A stretch of DNA of 64,000 bases. Origin: Sporopachydermia quercuum. Its lineage: Eukaryota > Ascomycota > Sporopachydermiomycetes > Sporopachydermiales > Sporopachydermiaceae. Below, piece after piece: positions 61,521 to 64,000 of this stretch. A program made the position numbers and the translations under genes. Each line of letters opens with the position of its first letter. Position 1 is the stretch's first letter. The DNA lies in NCBI GenBank assembly GCA_001599295.1, contig BCGN01000005.1, positions 806,001-870,000 of the forward strand. The letters run 5' to 3'. The notes under the pieces were generated by a model. The model worked only from the letters and a program-made list of their open reading frames with translations. It did no database searches and had not been told where the DNA came from.

Positions 61521-63077
61521 TTTGTTTTTGAGAAAGTTGTTGAAATTGGTTTGTTGTATTCATATTTTGCACCACAAGCATTGGAAACACTTCAACTGGC
61601 AAAAATTTTCTCTTTGGTCGCTAACACATTATACGGTCTCACAATTTATCTACTTATCTAATAATATATTTATTTCTTTGCTTGTCTACTTCATTTATTT
61701 ACTTGTTAACGTGGGTTTCACAGCTCTTGGGTTTAAATTAATTGGGTGATGTATTGACTCTCCACGTATCAAACAACCAACAAGTCGTTTGTTAATGAGA
61801 TCATGCATTATTTCTCTCCTCAACTTCTTTGTATTCTATTTATTATATGCTCCATAAACGTTTGATTCATCAAATATATGTCCTTTCATTGCTTTTGTTC
61901 CTTTTTGTACCTCGCTCTCTTGTTTGTTTCCTCTCTATTGAGAACCAATAACAGCATCATTAAATTATCAAAGGTTTTGCTCCGCGTAACTCTAAACCTA
62001 ATATGGACATGTCCCTTTTTGGTAGATGTTGATATGGTCAATGATAATAAATAAAGGTACCTGCTATAGTGATTGAGCCATTCTATGACTTAAATTTTGG
62101 TAGGAGATTCCTGATACTCATATTGAATAGAGACAAATACTGATTGATATTCTGAGCTGACTTTCAATCGTTGTGACTTATTGTAAATAAATTGCAGTTG
62201 ATGTAGGTGGATGCAATTATAGAATGTCTGTTAAGCTGATGATTGCTTTTCCGGACAAATATTAATCCTAAGCACGTGATGTGATGGAAACCTGATCAAG
62301 GATACGATAAAGAAAAGAAACTATACAACACTCTGTGATCCTGATATTGGGGTTCTACCGTTTTTCCATTGAATTCTCTCTTTTCCCTTCTTTGTTTTTG
62401 CTTCTAGATTAACAAGACGAATAAATATACCCCATTCTTATGAAATGAAAGATAAATGAATCCCATATAGACACATTCCAGACAAAACGACGGACTATCG
62501 TTCAGCAATGTCAATTCCTACAGTTCTCGGAGCAAATCCCTGTTCTTTTTTCAATTTCCGTCAAATGTAATACCCTCTGTTTATCTACCAATATTCTCAA
62601 ATTTTACTAGTATATCAAGGTCCTAAACAACGTTCAGTCACCTTTATATCGCTGTTCTGAACGAAGGAATCTCTGCCAACATAGCGTATCATCTCATGCT
62701 TTTTCAAATTCTTCGACATGTGTTCACTTACCCGGATTTCGGTCTTGAATTTCAAATCCAATCTTTGCTACCTCTGTTTACAATGTTGTTTATCATGTCA
62801 CGATAACAATAATAATTACACCGGTAGAACCAACAAATCTTGGATATAGCAGTTAAGATCTCTATAAATCTTTGAAATAAACTATACGAAGTAGAAGAAG
62901 AAGAAGAGAGGGGAGATTGAAACGAATATTGAACAATTTTATGTAAGCGGTAAACACAAGTGATCAACGATTCTTTCTTGGAAGTGCTCACTCAGAACTG
63001 TAGTTTACAAGACTACAGGAGAACCCATCGTAAAGAGAATATTCAGAGATATAAAAAATTGCAGGTTGAATGACACG
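61521..63077. other. Tandem intergenic region before SNF11
   Basis: About 1.55 kb. CACGTG lies at 62273-62278. The stretch 61750-61990 is pyrimidine-rich. A GTAAGC-like donor near 62942 and TTGCAG acceptor near 63063 flank no branch box and are not used here as an intron. No other gene found. Confidence 0.5.
62273..62278. promoter_or_regulatory. CACGTG E-box upstream of SNF11
   Basis: Single CACGTG about 800 bases before the SNF11 start. Listed because three other intergenic regions also hold this word. Confidence 0.25.
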
Positions 63078-64000
63078 ATGATGCGTCAAAGATCTGAAGT
63101 TCCCATAGGCTTCAGCAACAATATGGGGAATCCTATGAATAATAACATGGGGAATAACATGGGGAGTAGTATGGGTAATGCGATAGGAAATATAAATAAT
63201 GCCATGAGCAACGGCATGGGTAATGTAATGGGAAACGTTATGGGAGCTCCAATGAATTCGATGGGAAATAACTTGGGGAATGCTATGAGTAACCCCATGG
63301 GCAACAATAGTATGGGTGTTAATATTGGAGGTCCTATGGCTAATAATAGTAGTGGGTTGATGAACAGTAGGAGGTCAAGCACTGAACCAGACCCAGCGCT
63401 GGAAATTGAATCACAACGAATAAGTTTAATCCTTGATATAAACGCTGAGCTTTTAAGAACAGCAATTCGTATTCAAGATGATAAGTCCTCTCAAAGGGAC
63501 AAACTGAAAGTTGAAATATATCAAGCTTGTCTTAGAAAACTGAATGCGAACATAGTATACCTATCTTCTTTGTCGGACCCACAGAAGAGATTTGTTCAAA
63601 ATCATTCATTAATAGCTCAAATGGTTGCTCCTATTCAACAACTAACGAAACTTGGTGATCATTTCAAAATGCTCCAGTCTTTATTTCCAGAATCTATGTT
63701 GTTATTACAAAGGAAAGCTATGTTGTTAAAACAGCAGCAACAACAGCAACAACAGCAGAACCAACAAATTCAGCTACCAACAGATTCTTCACAGCCTCCA
63801 CAGTCTCAGGTGCAGTTGCAGCTTCAAGCAAATCAACAGCAACGTCAAATTCCACAAACAAAGCAGCAACAATTGCAACAATTGCAACAATTACAGCAAT
63901 TACAACAACAGCAGCAGGCTAAACTACCGCCATCTCAGCAGCAACAACAACAGCCTACTCCAACACAAGCTCAGGCTTCCATGGCCGATGGTCGTAACGG
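63078..64000 (+). CDS. SNF11: Snf11/SSXT-type SWI/SNF subunit, 3'-truncated by the window edge
   Basis: The frame opens at ATG 63078 (MMRQRSEVPIGF) and is still open at base 64000, so at least 307 residues. Residues about 12-90 are Met/Gly/Asn repeats (NMGN-like). Residues about 107-165 carry the SSXT/SNH-like helices: ESQRISLILDINAELLRTAI and LRKLNANIVYLSSLSD, which parallels ANLVYLATIAD of human SS18. From about 215 the protein is a Gln-rich tract with Leu and Pro. In S. cerevisiae Snf11 (169 residues) binds the Snf2 ATPase in SWI/SNF. The position fits, as SNF11 (YDR073W) lies two genes beyond PAA1. The long Gln tail is absent from the yeast protein and recalls the Gln-rich tail of SS18. 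A 98-codon minus-strand frame here is antisense to the repeats. Confidence 0.82.
   Translation, partial: MMRQRSEVPIGFSNNMGNPMNNNMGNNMGSSMGNAIGNINNAMSNGMGNVMGNVMGAPMNSMGNNLGNAMSNPMGNNSMGVNIGGPMANNSSGLMNSRRSSTEPDPALEIESQRISLILDINAELLRTAIRIQDDKSSQRDKLKVEIYQACLRKLNANIVYLSSLSDPQKRFVQNHSLIAQMVAPIQQLTKLGDHFKMLQSLFPESMLLLQRKAMLLKQQQQQQQQQNQQIQLPTDSSQPPQSQVQLQLQANQQQRQIPQTKQQQLQQLQQLQQLQQQQQAKLPPSQQQQQQPTPTQAQASMADGRN
63111..63345. repeat. Degenerate ATGGGNAAT repeats in SNF11
   Basis: About fifteen imperfect copies of an ATGGGnAAT core separated by short Asn or Ser codons, coding Asn-Met-Gly-Asn strings. The phase is always a multiple of three, so expansion stays in frame. Confidence 0.75.

Noticed and set aside
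62940-63080. A second split start codon, AT|G, for SNF11 (GTAAGC donor near 62942, TTGCAG acceptor near 63062)
   Set aside because: Joining keeps frame, but there is no ACTAAC-type branch box between, the donor is poor and SNF11 has a usable ATG at 63078.
63111-63345. Spaced repeats as a CRISPR array
   Set aside because: The units are short, imperfect and in coding frame in a eukaryotic gene.
63086-63382. 98-codon minus-strand frame (Leu/Pro/Met repeats)
   Set aside because: It is the antisense of the SNF11 Met-Gly-Asn repeats.

Overview
This window looks like nuclear DNA of a budding yeast (Saccharomycotina). It is AT-rich, most genes are single-exon, and nearly every protein has a clear yeast counterpart. 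Spliceosomal introns are short, start with GTATGT, GTAAGT or GTACGT, and carry an ACTAAC/ACTAAT branch box. CTG falls on conserved leucines in at least five proteins (LCB2 L520, the YDR061W-like ATPase at GKSTLL, PHO81 residue 30, VPS68, LSM5), so the CTG-to-Ser or CTG-to-Ala codes are unlikely. I cannot name the species. Thirteen introns in six genes is more than Saccharomyces would show for these genes. Isolated single Ns are scattered through the window and never break a reading frame.

Layout. 0-7.2 kb: the 3' part of TRM8 (tRNA m7G46 methyltransferase), a sugar porter and a hydantoinase/oxoprolinase-DUF917 protein. 7.2-11.3 kb: a 4-kb stretch without a recognisable gene. 11.3-19.3 kb: an atypical intron-containing thioredoxin, a Slx5-like SUMO-targeted RING protein, an Atos-family protein, an SLC35F6-like transporter and three-exon VPS68. 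22.0-28.1 kb: PHO81, whose start codon appears to be split by an intron, and a mitochondrial carrier. 28.8-38.8 kb: a giant acidic protein divergent from TRS130; this is the ESC1/TRS130 arrangement of S. cerevisiae. 39.6-44.4 kb: HEM4, a SET-domain lysine methyltransferase and three-exon GRX5.

44.9-64 kb is the most informative part. The order is YDR061W-like ABC ATPase, LCB2, DOS2, DOA4/UBP5-like deubiquitinase, OCA6, DDI1, LSM5, PAA1 and SNF11. In S. cerevisiae these genes are divided between chromosome IV (YDR061W-YDR073W) and chromosome V (DDI1, UBP5 and LSM5 at YER143W-YER146W), which are sister tracks of the whole-genome duplication. The window therefore looks like the unduplicated ancestral order. 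LSM5 is a five-exon gene that has no long open frame and had to be assembled by hand from splice signals.

The genes are mostly housekeeping: sphingolipid synthesis (LCB2), haem (HEM4), Fe-S clusters (GRX5), phosphate signalling (PHO81), Golgi/endosome traffic (TRS130, VPS68), ubiquitin (DOA4, DDI1, Slx5-like), RNA (TRM8, LSM5) and chromatin (SNF11, ESC1-like). I found no convincing tRNA, rRNA, CRISPR array, transposon or virus-derived element, and no clearly new biological system. The novelty lies in gene structure, synteny and a few diverged active sites.
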